64,000 bases of DNA from Streptomyces huiliensis (lineage in GTDB: Bacteria; Actinomycetota; Actinomycetes; Streptomycetales; Streptomycetaceae): NCBI RefSeq assembly GCF_020037025.1, contig NZ_JAIQLH010000053.1:18601-82600 (forward strand), written 5' to 3'. The first letter of the stretch is position 1. Each line of letters begins with the position of its first letter. Shown piece after piece: positions 41,976 to 52,500 of the stretch. Both the position numbers and the translations under genes were made by a program. The notes under the pieces were generated by a model. The model did no database searches, was not told the origin of the DNA, and saw only the letters and a list, made by a program, of their open reading frames with translations.

Positions 41976-42609
41976 GAGTAGGTGATCCTCGTGGCGTGCC
42001 GGTGGCAAAGGTGTCCCGTGCGGGTGGAGTCCTCCGTGGCACCGACTGGCGTCCGAGCCGGAAGCTTCCTGGTTGAAGGGGCGGCGACAGTCCGGCTTCC
42101 GGCAGGTCGCCGCTCCCCATGGACAGGTCTCAAGGCCCACCCGCTTCCTAGGGTCTGCCGACGGGGTCGGTCAAACCGCCTGGTCCGCGGGTGCGGAGCA
42201 GCACCGGTCAGGCGTACGCCAACCGGCCGGATGTACGAGCGTGCCGCCGGTGCCACGCCCTGCCCATCGGAACGGAATCCGGCTCAAACCGGCCCTCCGT
42301 ATACCGGGCGAGGGAAATCGGGCCAGGCGCTGTGCCCGTACAGCCGATCGCGGACGGTCTGCACCCGAAGGGGTGACCAGACCCATATCAGGCGCTCATC
42401 GCACCGATACGAGGGATCTGCCGTCTCCCTCCCTCCCGCCCCGGCGTTAGTGCCAGGTGAGCATGGGAGTAGTGGCCGTCCCCCCGCCCGGTCCCGCCGT
42501 TCCACTCGTGTGTCCGTCCGTACGCCAGACTCGTGCCTTTCAAGGAACGCGGCCCGGATGCCGTTCCCGCGTTATGCACCTCTGCAGTCAAGGATTCAAG
42601 GAGTCGCAC
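41976..42609. other. Divergent intergenic region between two glycine-rich genes
   Basis: About 630 bp with no gene I can support; the open frames are short or compositionally odd. It should contain the promoter of the intact glycine-rich gene (AAGGAG at 42598-42603 is its RBS) and the ancestral promoter of the broken paralogue. Confidence 0.5.
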
Positions 42610-43701
42610 ATGAACGACCGCCCACCCGCCCCGGGCATCGGCGGGGGCCGCCGGTTCGCCCTCCGTGCCGCCTCCGTGTTCTTGGCCGCGGCGACACCGG
42701 TTCTCGGGTCGTCCCACATGCCGGAAGCGGCCGCCGCTCCGCACGGCCAGGTGGTGTTCGACGCACTGGGCCGGCACATGTGGCAGCCCCCGGAGGGCGT
42801 GACGCACGTGAAGGTTCACCTGTGGGGGCCCGGCGGAGGCGGCGGAGGCGGCGCGGGTGGAGGCGGAGGAGGCGGAGGCGAGGCCTACCAGTCGCTCAGC
42901 ACGCACGACGCGGAAGGCGAGCCCGGCGGGGGCGGGGCGGGCGGTTCGGCGGGCAGCGGGGGCAGCAGTGGCTCCTTCGTGGGCTGCTCGGTCGACGTGA
43001 CGCCTGGTCAGGCCTATTTCGTCTACCTGGGTCCGGGCGGCAGCGGGGGGCACGGTGGTGCCGGAGGCACCGGCGGCGCGGGTGGCACCGGCCACCACGG
43101 CGCGGACGGGAAGAACGGGGACACCGGCGACGCCGGCCACGACGGCACCCGAGGGGCGGGCACCGGCTTCGGCATCGAGCGCGGCGACTCGCCGAAGCTG
43201 CTGGCGGGAGCCGCCGGAGGCGCTCCCGGCCGGCACGGCCAGGGAGGCAACGGCGGTACCGGCGGCGGGCATCAGGAAGGCGGACACGCTCACCCCGGCG
43301 CACCCCGTTCCAGCGGTCCGGCCTCCCCGAGCGTCTGCCGGGGGACGACCGAGCGGTTGCTCGGCGCCCGCCCCGGCAGGGCAGGAGCCGCGGGCACCGA
43401 GGGCAAAGCGGACGGTGCCGGCGGTGTCGGTGGCTTCAACGGGCTCCGCTGCCAACGCGACGTCCGGTCCTGCAAGAGCTGGGGAGGCCGGCCGCCCCAC
43501 CCCGTTCTCCCCGACGGGCGCGCGCTTCCCGCGGGCGTGGCCACCGGGGGCGACGGCGCTTCCGGCGGCGACGGGGGGAACGGCGCCCCGGGCGGCCAAG
43601 CCGGAGCCGGAGGGAACAGCAAGGGCCGGGAAGGGGAGGACGGGGTGGGTGGCGGAACGGGCACGGACGGCGCCGGCGGATACGCCGTGATCTCCTGGTA
43701 G
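42610..43701 (+). CDS. Secreted glycine-rich protein
   Basis: A 363-aa protein with an N-terminal export signal (FALRAASVFLAAATPVLGSS, about residues 15-34). A glycine-rich domain begins VTHVKVHLWGPGGGGGGGAG and includes the strand VGCSVDVTPGQAYFVYLG. Long Gly-X-Y-like stretches follow (GADGKNGDTGDAGHDGTRG). The C-terminus DGAGGYAVISW is typical of glycine-rich surface proteins. Four or more Cys are spread through the chain and could form disulfides. It is presumably extracellular and structural or adhesive; the exact role is unknown. AAGGAG lies 6 nt before ATG 42610. A broken paralogue lies upstream in inverse orientation. Confidence 0.8.
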   Translation: MNDRPPAPGIGGGRRFALRAASVFLAAATPVLGSSHMPEAAAAPHGQVVFDALGRHMWQPPEGVTHVKVHLWGPGGGGGGGAGGGGGGGGEAYQSLSTHDAEGEPGGGGAGGSAGSGGSSGSFVGCSVDVTPGQAYFVYLGPGGSGGHGGAGGTGGAGGTGHHGADGKNGDTGDAGHDGTRGAGTGFGIERGDSPKLLAGAAGGAPGRHGQGGNGGTGGGHQEGGHAHPGAPRSSGPASPSVCRGTTERLLGARPGRAGAAGTEGKADGAGGVGGFNGLRCQRDVRSCKSWGGRPPHPVLPDGRALPAGVATGGDGASGGDGGNGAPGGQAGAGGNSKGREGEDGVGGGTGTDGAGGYAVISW

Positions 43702-43802
43702 CGCCACGACGTCCCGGCGCGCGACGGCCTGAGGGGTGGAGGGTGGCGGCCGCCCCGGCCAACGAGCTCTCCGAACGCCGGCGGCCACTTGGGCAAGCGC
43801 GT

Positions 43803-44039
43803 TCACTCCGCGACCGCGGTGCTGTACTGCCAGGAAGCCACCGGGGCGTCCTGCCGGTCGACACGTTCATGGGAGCCGGTGAAGCGGTAATGCTCGTTTC
43901 GGCCGCGGTGGGTGATGATCAGTCGTTCGTCGTCGACCAGGGCCGCGTCGCGCAGTGAGACGACTCGGGGAAGTGACGCCGGGCCACCGGTCAGAACGGC
44001 GCGCCCGGCGGGAACGAGGCGGATGGCTTCTTCTGTCAT
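43803..44039 (-). CDS. Small protein resembling the DUF5988 family
   Basis: A 78-aa protein from ATG 44039. The pattern AVLTGGPASLPRVVSLRD, then ITHRGRNEHYRFTGSHERVD and a C-terminal ASWQYSTAVAE, resembles small actinobacterial DUF5988 proteins often found near secondary-metabolite genes. The function of that family is not known to me. It is convergent with the glycine-rich gene. The family call is from memory of the pattern and should be checked. Confidence 0.55.
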   Translation of the reverse strand: MTEEAIRLVPAGRAVLTGGPASLPRVVSLRDAALVDDERLIITHRGRNEHYRFTGSHERVDRQDAPVASWQYSTAVAE

Positions 44040-44690
44040 AGGCCCTCGCTTCGGCGGATGTGAAAGTGCCGGCCGACTGTCCGGAAGGTCGCACCTTTCA
44101 TCACTTCCCGATCCGTCGCGCCGCATGGACCCTTCATGAAGCGCCAAATCCATAGGGAGGGCTTTCCGCGCCGTGGCGCCTTTATGGCCGCACCAGGAAT
44201 ACCTGTACCACCAGAGCGCCGCCGAGAAGCATGGCATGCCAACCGGAAGCAACATTCCGCTTCTGAAGCACAAGGTCGCAGGGAAATGCCACCACGCGCC
44301 CTCGCACGCGGTGGCCACGGCGGTCCGGAGTTCACCCACAGCGGAGACGGGGCGCCTTGCACCGTCGGACCGACCGAAGCGAACGGTGCAGGTGGAGCCT
44401 GCGGCGACGCGTCATGAAACGCGCGCCGGACTCCAATCCTACGGGCGGTTCATCCGATTACAGGGGCAAAGAGCGCGGATCGGTTCGTGTTTACGGATGA
44501 CTTGTCCGCGCATATGGATGGAGTAGAGGTTCGCCGCATCGCGGCGCTGCACTTGAATCAAGCTTCCCTGTGGTTGATCGCGCCCAGCTCATGTCGTGGA
44601 CCTCGGAAGAAAAACCGATGAACCGGGCGCCCTTTCGGGACGGCGTTCCTGCCGTCCTCTGTCGGCCCCGCGTGGTGACGAAGGGTGAAG
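44040..44690. other. Intergenic region upstream of the UbiB-PKS operon
   Basis: About 650 bp without a supported gene. Its base composition is more balanced than that of the flanking genes, particularly 44430-44590, as expected for a promoter region. It lies before a coupled operon of a small coiled-coil protein, a UbiB-type kinase and a PKS. I could not identify -10/-35 elements with certainty. Confidence 0.5.
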
Positions 44691-44939
44691 ATGATGAGCC
44701 GTAGCGGTGTGGACAGGTTCCTGGACGGCGTTGACGAGATCGGAAAGGGGATGCGGAAAGGCGCTCGCAAGGGACTCGGGAGCAAGAAGAAGCGCGGAAA
44801 GTCCAAGAACAGGAAACTGCAGAAGGAGAATGCCCGGCAAATCCGCGAACTCACCGCCCAGGTGAGTTCGTTGGCCGGCCTGGTCGCGCAGACGGAACGG
44901 GCCGCGGGTACGGCGCGACCGCCCTCGAAGCCGGCGTGA
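44691..44939 (+). CDS. Small basic coiled-coil protein
   Basis: An 82-aa protein from ATG 44691 (an upstream GTG 44685 and ATG 44694 are alternatives; AAGGG sits 5-6 nt before 44691). The middle is extremely basic (KGLGSKKKRGKSKNRKLQKE). The C-terminal part forms a heptad-like helix (ENARQIRELTAQVSSLAGLV). No enzymatic motif. GTGA overlap with the UbiB-type gene shows coupled translation, so it probably acts with that kinase or the PKS. Family not recognised. Confidence 0.65.
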   Translation: MMSRSGVDRFLDGVDEIGKGMRKGARKGLGSKKKRGKSKNRKLQKENARQIRELTAQVSSLAGLVAQTERAAGTARPPSKPA

Positions 44940-46423
44940 GCCTTCAGCCGCGGGCGGAGGAGGCGGCGGGACAAGGGCATCGGGGCCGCCGGGCGGCGGG
45001 AGCCGCCCTCCGGCTGGTCGCCGGCCAAGTCCGCGAAACCGTGAAGGACAAGGCCGGGAGGCGGTGTTCCGATCCGGCCCGCAGGCAGGAGGACCGAGCC
45101 CGGGATGTGCGTAGGACACTGGAAGACCTGGGCCCGTTGTACATCAAAGTCGGGCAGATCCTGGCCACCCGACCGGACTTGGTGCCGCTTTACCTGCGTG
45201 AAGAGCTGGCCCACCTCAACGACCAAGCCGTCGTCCGTCCGTTCTCGCACTTCGAACCGGTCCTGGAGCAAGAGCTGGGAACCGGCTGGCAGGATCGGTT
45301 CGCCCAGGTGCGCACCGAGCGGCCGCTGGGGGCGGCGTCCCTCGCCCAGGTGTACAAGGCGACGCTGACCGACGGGCGGCAGTGCGTACTGAAGGTGCGG
45401 CGGCCGGGTGCGGAGCAACTGGTTCACGGCGACATGCGGGTCCTGCGCACGGTGGCGGCCTTGATCGCACGAGCGGCGCCGCGGTTCGCGGAGGTCGTCG
45501 ACGTCCGGGCCCTGCTGGACGCGCTCTTCGACGTCATGGGGGACGAACTCGACTTCACCCGCGAGGCGTCGAACATGAAGGCCGCGCGGAAACTGGCGAA
45601 GGACTACACGCGGATCCGCGTCCCCAAGGTCCTGCACGCGACCCCGCGCGTTCTGGTGCAGTCCTTCGCGGACGGGGTGCCAATCAACCGGGTCAAGAAG
45701 GAGGAGCTCGACCCCAAGGAAGCGAAGCGGATCGCCTGTCAGCTCATCGACTACATGTTCCGCTCCTACTTCGTCACCGGCCGTTTCCACGCGGACCCCC
45801 ACCCCGGGAACATCATCATCAGCCCGGGCCGGCGGGCGTACTTGATCGACTGGGGCATGGTGGGCCGGCTCGATCGCAGTGCCAGCGTCGCGTTGCTGGG
45901 CGCTTTCCTCGGCATGGCCTGCAATGACGGTGAGCGGATGGCCCGGCAGTGGATCAAGCTGGGCACCAACACGCCCTGGAGCAACCCTGCCGGTCTCGTA
46001 CAGGACCTGTCCCGGATCGTTCCGCGCTGGTCCGAGGCGTCCCTGGCCGAACTGAACTTCGGGGTGGCCCTGATGTCGCTGCTGCGCTACTCCACCCGTC
46101 GCGGTGTGCAGATCACCCCCATGACCAGCGTGCTCGGCAAATCCGTGGCCAACATCGAGGGTTCGGTGCGCTACATCTATCCCGAGCTGCGGCTCTCCCA
46201 CGTGCTGCGGAAAGTCCTCCGCGGTGTCATGCGCGATCTCGTCGAAGAGGAACTCAGCACCGAGCGGCTCGCCCAACACCTGCTGGACGCCCAGTTCCTC
46301 GTCAAAAAATCAGCCCCTCAGGTACAGGCCGTCCTGGAGGACATGTCCGTCCGCCAGGCGACCGTCCAGGCACGTACCAATCTCGGCAATCCGATCCGGC
46401 CAGGGCGCTTCTGGCGCCGGTGA
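44936..46423 (+). CDS. AarF/ABC1/UbiB-family protein kinase-like protein
   Basis: A 495-aa protein with UbiB hallmarks: the KxGQ motif (LYIKVGQILATRPDLVP), the Ala-rich nucleotide loop GAASLAQVYKATL, Lys in VLKVRRPG, the catalytic-loop equivalent FHADPHPGNIII and the DFG-equivalent LIDWGMVG. The family is linked to quinone and lipid metabolism and has ATPase-like activity. GTG 44936 overlaps the coiled-coil gene stop. The PKS starts 144 bp downstream on the same strand. A UbiB protein beside an iterative PKS may help extract or handle a lipidic product; this is inference. Confidence 0.9.
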   Translation: MSLQPRAEEAAGQGHRGRRAAGAALRLVAGQVRETVKDKAGRRCSDPARRQEDRARDVRRTLEDLGPLYIKVGQILATRPDLVPLYLREELAHLNDQAVVRPFSHFEPVLEQELGTGWQDRFAQVRTERPLGAASLAQVYKATLTDGRQCVLKVRRPGAEQLVHGDMRVLRTVAALIARAAPRFAEVVDVRALLDALFDVMGDELDFTREASNMKAARKLAKDYTRIRVPKVLHATPRVLVQSFADGVPINRVKKEELDPKEAKRIACQLIDYMFRSYFVTGRFHADPHPGNIIISPGRRAYLIDWGMVGRLDRSASVALLGAFLGMACNDGERMARQWIKLGTNTPWSNPAGLVQDLSRIVPRWSEASLAELNFGVALMSLLRYSTRRGVQITPMTSVLGKSVANIEGSVRYIYPELRLSHVLRKVLRGVMRDLVEEELSTERLAQHLLDAQFLVKKSAPQVQAVLEDMSVRQATVQARTNLGNPIRPGRFWRR

Positions 46424-46567
46424 TCCGGACTGCCGTCCCCGGCCGCCGGCGCCCGACAGCCCGCCGCGCACCCGCCACCGACAGGCCACCTGTCGGACGC
46501 GCTCTCCTGCCATCCGCGGCGCCCGCACAGCCCCGGCGGCCCCAGTACCCATCTTGGAGGTCACGCC

Positions 46568-49500
46568 ATGACGTCGTCATCGTCCGGACGATCCATCGCC
46601 ATCGTGGGTGCCGCGTGCCGCCTGCCGGGCGCGGTGAACTCGCTTGGCGGCCTGTGGAAGCTGCTGGCCCGGGAACACGACGCGATCCGGGCGGTACCGC
46701 CCGGCCGTTGGACCCCGGAAGACCTCGCCGAGCTCCCGGCGCCGGTGGTGGAGCGGATGACGCACGGCGGCTTCCTCGACGACGACGTCTACGCCTTCGA
46801 CGCGACGTGGTTCGGGATGAGCGAGCAAGAGGCCCGGTTCACCGATCCGCAGCACCGGCTGCTGCTGGAGGTGGTGTGGGAGGCGCTCGAGCACGCCGGC
46901 ATGCCCCCGCACGGGCTGGCCGGCACACGGGTGGCACAACTCTACGGCTGCTACGCCAAGGACTACCTGCTGCGCTCCTTCGGCGACATCGCCGATACCG
47001 ATCCCTACGCGTTCCTCTCCGGCATCGACAGCATGACCACCGGGCGCGTCGCGTTCCTGCTGGACCTTCGGGGGCCCGGTGCCGCGGTGGAAGGGGCCTG
47101 CGCGTCGTCGGTCGTGGCGATCCACACGGCCTGCCAGGCCCTGCGGGCCGGTGAGGCCGACCTGGCGCTGGCCGGCGGCGCGCAGTTGTCCCTGTCGGCC
47201 CAGGCCATGGCCCCGTTCGCCCGCTGGGAACCCTATTCGCGGACGGGTCGGTCACGGCCCTTCGATGTGCGCGCCGACGGCTACGCGCGCTCCGAGGGGT
47301 GTGGGATCGTCGTCCTGAAGCGGCTGGAGGACGCCCGGCGCGACGGGGACCGCGTGCTGGCGGTGCTGCGGGGCTCGGCGGTCAACACCAGCGGCTCCCG
47401 GACGCGCTTCACCGCGACGTCCCGGACGGCCCAGGTGGAGGTGTACCGCGCGGCGCTGGAACGTTCCGGCGTCGATCCGGCGGACGTCGGCATGGTCGAG
47501 GCCCACGGCCCCGGCACCGCGGCGGGGGATCCGGTGGAGTTCGCGGCCGTCGCCGAGGTGTACGGCCGGGGCCGCGACCGCTGCGCCCTGGGCTCGGTGA
47601 AGTCCAACATCGGTCACTGCGAGGCCGCTTCGGGAGTCGCGGGGCTCCTGAAGGTGATCGGCGCGCTGCGGCACGGGGCGGTACCCGCCACCCTGCACTT
47701 CACCCGGTGGAACGACGCCATCGACCCGGCGGGCACACGGCTGTTCGTGCCGACCGCGATGACGAGGTGGCCGGTCACCGGCGGGGCCAGGCTGGCGGCG
47801 GTCTCCTCCTTCGGGGTCAGCGGCACCAACGGCCACCTCGTCGTCGAAGCCGCCCCGGAGCGCCCCCGCCGGCCGGCGCGCGCCGTGCCCTCCACGACCG
47901 GCCGCGACTCGACGCCGCCCGGCCCCTCGGTACGGGCCTTCTGCCTGTCCGGCCGCACCGAGGACGCGGTACGGGCCGGCGCCCGGCGGCTGGCCGACTG
48001 GCTGCGGGACGAGGGAGCACGGGAACCACTCCACGACGTGGCCCACACGCTGGCGGTACGGCGCTCGCACGCCGCGTACCGGGCCGCCGTGATCGCCAAG
48101 GACCGCCGGGAACTGGTGAGACGTCTGGGGGCGTTCCACGCCGGGAAGGACTCCGAGGTCACCCCGCACACGGCCGTCGTCCCGCAGGCGCCCGGGCCCG
48201 GCCCGGTGTGGGTGTTCCCCGGGCACGGCTCCCAGTGGGCGGGCATGTGCCGCGAGCTGCTGGACGGCGACGAGTCGTTCACCTCGGTGATCGACGAACT
48301 CGGGCCCCTGGTGCGCGCCGAGTCCGGTTTCCTGCTGCGCGACGTACTGACCGCACCCGAGACGGTACGGGGATTCGGCCGTGTCCAGCCCACGCTCTTC
48401 GCCGTCCAGCTGGGTCTTGCCGCCATGTGGCGGTCCTGGGGCGTCGAGCCGGCCGCGATCATCGGCTACTCCATGGGCGAGGTCGCGGCGGCCGTCGCGG
48501 CCGGGGCGCTGACCGTGGCGGACGGGGTACGGGTGATCTGCCGCCGTTCGCGCCGGGTCGCCACGACGGCGGGCCGGGGCCTCATGGCCTCGGTCGCCCT
48601 GGGGCACGCGGAGGTCGAGCGGCGCCTGGCGGAGGACGGCGCGGCGGGAGTGGAGGTGGCGGTGGTCACCGCGCCCAACGCCACCGTCGTCGGGGGCGAC
48701 GCCGACGCCGTCCGGGCCCTGGTGGAGCGCTGGGACGCGCGAGGGGTCGCGATCCGCCTGGTGGCGGTGGACGCGGCGTCGCACACCGCGCACATGGCCC
48801 CGCTGCGGAACGATCTCCTGGAAGAACTGGGCGCGATCCGTCCGGCCCGGCCCCAAGTACCCTTCTACACCACGGCACTGGCAGACCCCCGTGCGCGGGC
48901 CGCTTTCGACGGCGGCTACTGGTTCACCAATCTCCGGAAGCCCGTACGGCTCGCCCAGGCCGTGCGCGCGGCCTTCGAGGACGGGTACCGGCTCTTCGTC
49001 GAGCTGGGCCCGCATCCCTTGCTCGCCGCGGCGATCCCCGCCTGCGCGGACGGCGCGGTCGCCGTCGTCCCGTCGCTGCTGCGGGACCACGACGACGCAC
49101 GGACGTTCCTCACGCACGTGACCGCCTACCACGCCGCCGGCGGAGTGGTGGACTGGTCCCGGCACTACGGGGACGGCGAGCTGGTGGACGCCCCGCCGAC
49201 CACCTGGGACCGCCGGCACCTGGAGGTACCCGCGCCGGCCCGCCCGGCGGCCGGCCGGCCCGACGGGCACCCGCTGACGGGCCCGCACCTGACGGACCCG
49301 GAAACCGACGGCCGGTCTCTGTGGCAGACCACCATCCTCCCCGAGCGCGTGCCCTGGCTGTCCGACCACGCCTTCAACGGGGTCCCCGTCCTGCCGACCA
49401 CCGGCTGCGCGGAGATGTGCCTCCAGGCCGCCACCGAGTACTTCCGCGTGTCACCCCGGCAAGTCGCCGTCGACGACCTGCGGATCCACCGCGCGCTGGC

Positions 49501-52500
49501 GCTCGCCCGCCCGACGGCCGTGACCATGCACGCCACCTCGCTCGGCTCCGGCCGGTCCCGGTGGACGCTGGAGAGCGGGAACGCCTCCGACGGCCGCACC
49601 CGCCACGCGACCGCCCGGCTGCGCCTGCTCCCCGACGACCCGCCACCGGCCGGTCAGGCCGACCTGGAGGCGCTGCTACGCGCACGCCAAGAGGATCTCG
49701 ACGCCGACGACTTCTACACCTGGGCACACGACCGGCTCGGCGTCGGCTACGGGCCCGCGTTCCGCCCCCTGCACTCGCTGAGGGCCGCCGGCGGACCGGC
49801 CGGGAGCGTCCTCGCCCACTTCGCACTACCCGACACCGCGCGCGCCGGCTCCCGGTCGATGCACTGCCACCCGGTCCTCCTCGACGGCGCCGGGCAGACG
49901 TTCGTGGCCGCCTGGCGGCAGGCGGCCGCGGTGGCCTCCGGAGGGCTCGTCGGAGAAGGGATCGGGCGTCTGCGCCTGTACGGTGACCTCCCGCCGAGCG
50001 GCTGGTACCACGCGGTCGTCGAGTCATCCGGCCCGCGCTCGGCCGTCGGCCGGGTGCGCGTCCTCGGCGAGGACGGCACCGTCGCCGCCGAACTGCACGG
50101 TGTGCGGGCGGCGAGCGTCCCCCTGCGTACGCCGGAAGAACTCTTCCAGTCCCGCCTGCTGGAGGTGGCCTGGAGCGAACAGGAGCCACCCACCCCGGCG
50201 GACGGGGAAGCGGGTGACTGGCTCCTGGTGCACACCGGTGACCGGCACCCCCTCGCCGGACCGCTGGCCGCGGCCCTGAAAGCCGCCGGGGCCAGGGCCA
50301 CCGTCGTCCGGGACGGTGACGCCCCGACGCCGGCCGAGCTCCTCGCCGACGGCGAGCGCGGCCGGGCCGGCGTGGTCTTCCTGCCGGCCTCCACCGCGGA
50401 CGGGGAGCCGCCGGAGCCGGTGCGGTCGGCCCGGCACCACACCACGAGGCTGCTGGAGCTGGCCCGCACGCTGGCCGCCCTGGAGACCGAACGACCGCTA
50501 CGGCTCTGGGCGCTCACTCTCCAAGGGGAGGCCGTCCGGCAGGGGGAGGCACCCGACCTCGCCCAGGCCGGTCTGCGCGGCGCCCTGCGCACGCTCGGCC
50601 ACGAGTACCCCCGCCTGTCCCCCTCGTTCCTGGACACCGACCCGCACACACCCCTCCGGCATCTCGCGCGCGAACTGCTGGCCTGTCCCGCGTCCGACGA
50701 CCAGATCGCGTACCGGCACGGCCGCCGCCTCCGGGCCGCCGTGTCCCCGGCCCCCCTCACCCACGGCGACCGCCGCACCCGCACCGTCGACCACGGGCGC
50801 GACCGCGTCGACCTCGCCGTACGCACCGTCGGGGACATCGGCTCCCTGGAACTGCGCGCCGGCGACCGCAGGCCCCCGGGGCCAGGGGAAGTGGAAGTCC
50901 ACGTCCACGCCAGCGGCCTCAACTACGCCAACGTTCTCGCGGCCACAGGGGTCTACCAGACGTTCCGCACCGCGGACGATCCCGCGATCAGGCTGGCCTT
51001 CGACTGCGCGGGCCTCGTCAGCGCGGTCGGGGACGGTGTCACGCACCTCGAGGCGGGAGACCGCGTCGCGCTCTGCGTCCCGACCACCTCGCCCTCCTTC
51101 TCCTCCTTCGTGACGCTGCCCGCCGACTGGCACGTCATCCCCGCGCCGGACTGCATGAGCACGACCGACGCCGCCACCCTGCCATTGGCCTACCTCACCG
51201 CCTGGCACGGCCTGCGCCTCCTGGCCCGGCTCCGGCCGGGAGAACGGGTACTGATCCACAGCGCCAGCGGTGGCACCGGTCTCGCCGCCGTCAACGTCGC
51301 CCGGCTGTGCGGCGCGCACGTCCTCGCCACCGCGGGAAGCCACGCCAAACGCGCATACCTGCGCGCCCTGGGCGTCGAGCACGTCATGGACTCCCGCACC
51401 GTGGACTTCGCCGACGAGATCCGCGACCTCACCGACGGCCAAGGCGTCGACGTCGTCCTGAACTCCCTGACCGGCCCGGCCTTGAGCGCAAGCCTGGAAC
51501 TGCTCTCGCCCGGCGGCAGGTTCATCGAGATCGGCAAACGGGACGTCTACGACGGTACCCGTATCAGCCTGCTGGCCCTGCGCGGCAACATCTCCTTCCA
51601 CGTCGTCGACGGCGGCCTCCTGGTCGCCGGGAGCGGCTTCGCCAAGGCCGCCGCCAAGCTCTCCAAAGCCCTCCGCCAGGGGCTGCTGCCCCCGCTGCCG
51701 GTCGTGACGTATCCCGTCGACGACGCCGAGACGGCCTACCGCACGATGGCGCAGGCCCGTCACGTCGCCAAACTCGCCCTCACCTGGCCCACCACGGGCA
51801 CCACCACCCTCCCCGTCGCCCCCGAGGACGTCCCCGTCACCCGCCCCGACGGCGCCTACGTCATCAGCGGCGGCCTGGGCGGACTCGGGCTGCTCGCCGC
51901 CGACCGGCTCGCCCGGTCCGGCGCCGGCACCGTCGTCCTCGCCTCCCGCCACGCCCCCCGCCCCGACACCGCGCGCGCGATCGAGCGGCTGCGCGCCCTG
52001 GGCACCCGGGTCGAGGTGGTCCCCGCCGACATCGCCGCCCCGGAGACCGCCGGACGACTCGTCCAAGCGGCGACCGCCACGGGCCACGCGCTGCGGGGCG
52101 TGCTGCACGCTGCCGCCGTGATCGACGACGCCACGGTCGCCACCATCACCCCCGAACTCGTCGACCGCGTCTGGCGGCCCAAAGCGCTCGGCGCCTGGCA
52201 CCTGCACCACGCCACCAAAGACCACTACCTCGACTGGTGGGTCGCCTACTCCTCCTCCGCCGCCACCCTCGGCAACGCGGGACAGGCCGCCTACTCCGCC
52301 GCCAACGCCTGGCTGGAGGAGTTCACCAGCTGGCGCCGCGCCCAAGGACTGCCCGCCACCTGCATCGCCTGGGGCCCCTGGGCGGAGGTCGGCGCGGGAA
52401 CCGCCATGCGGGACCGCGGCTACGCCATGATCAGCCCCGAGGACGGCATGGACGCCCTCCACCGCCTCCTCACCCACGACCGGGCCCGCACCACCTACAC

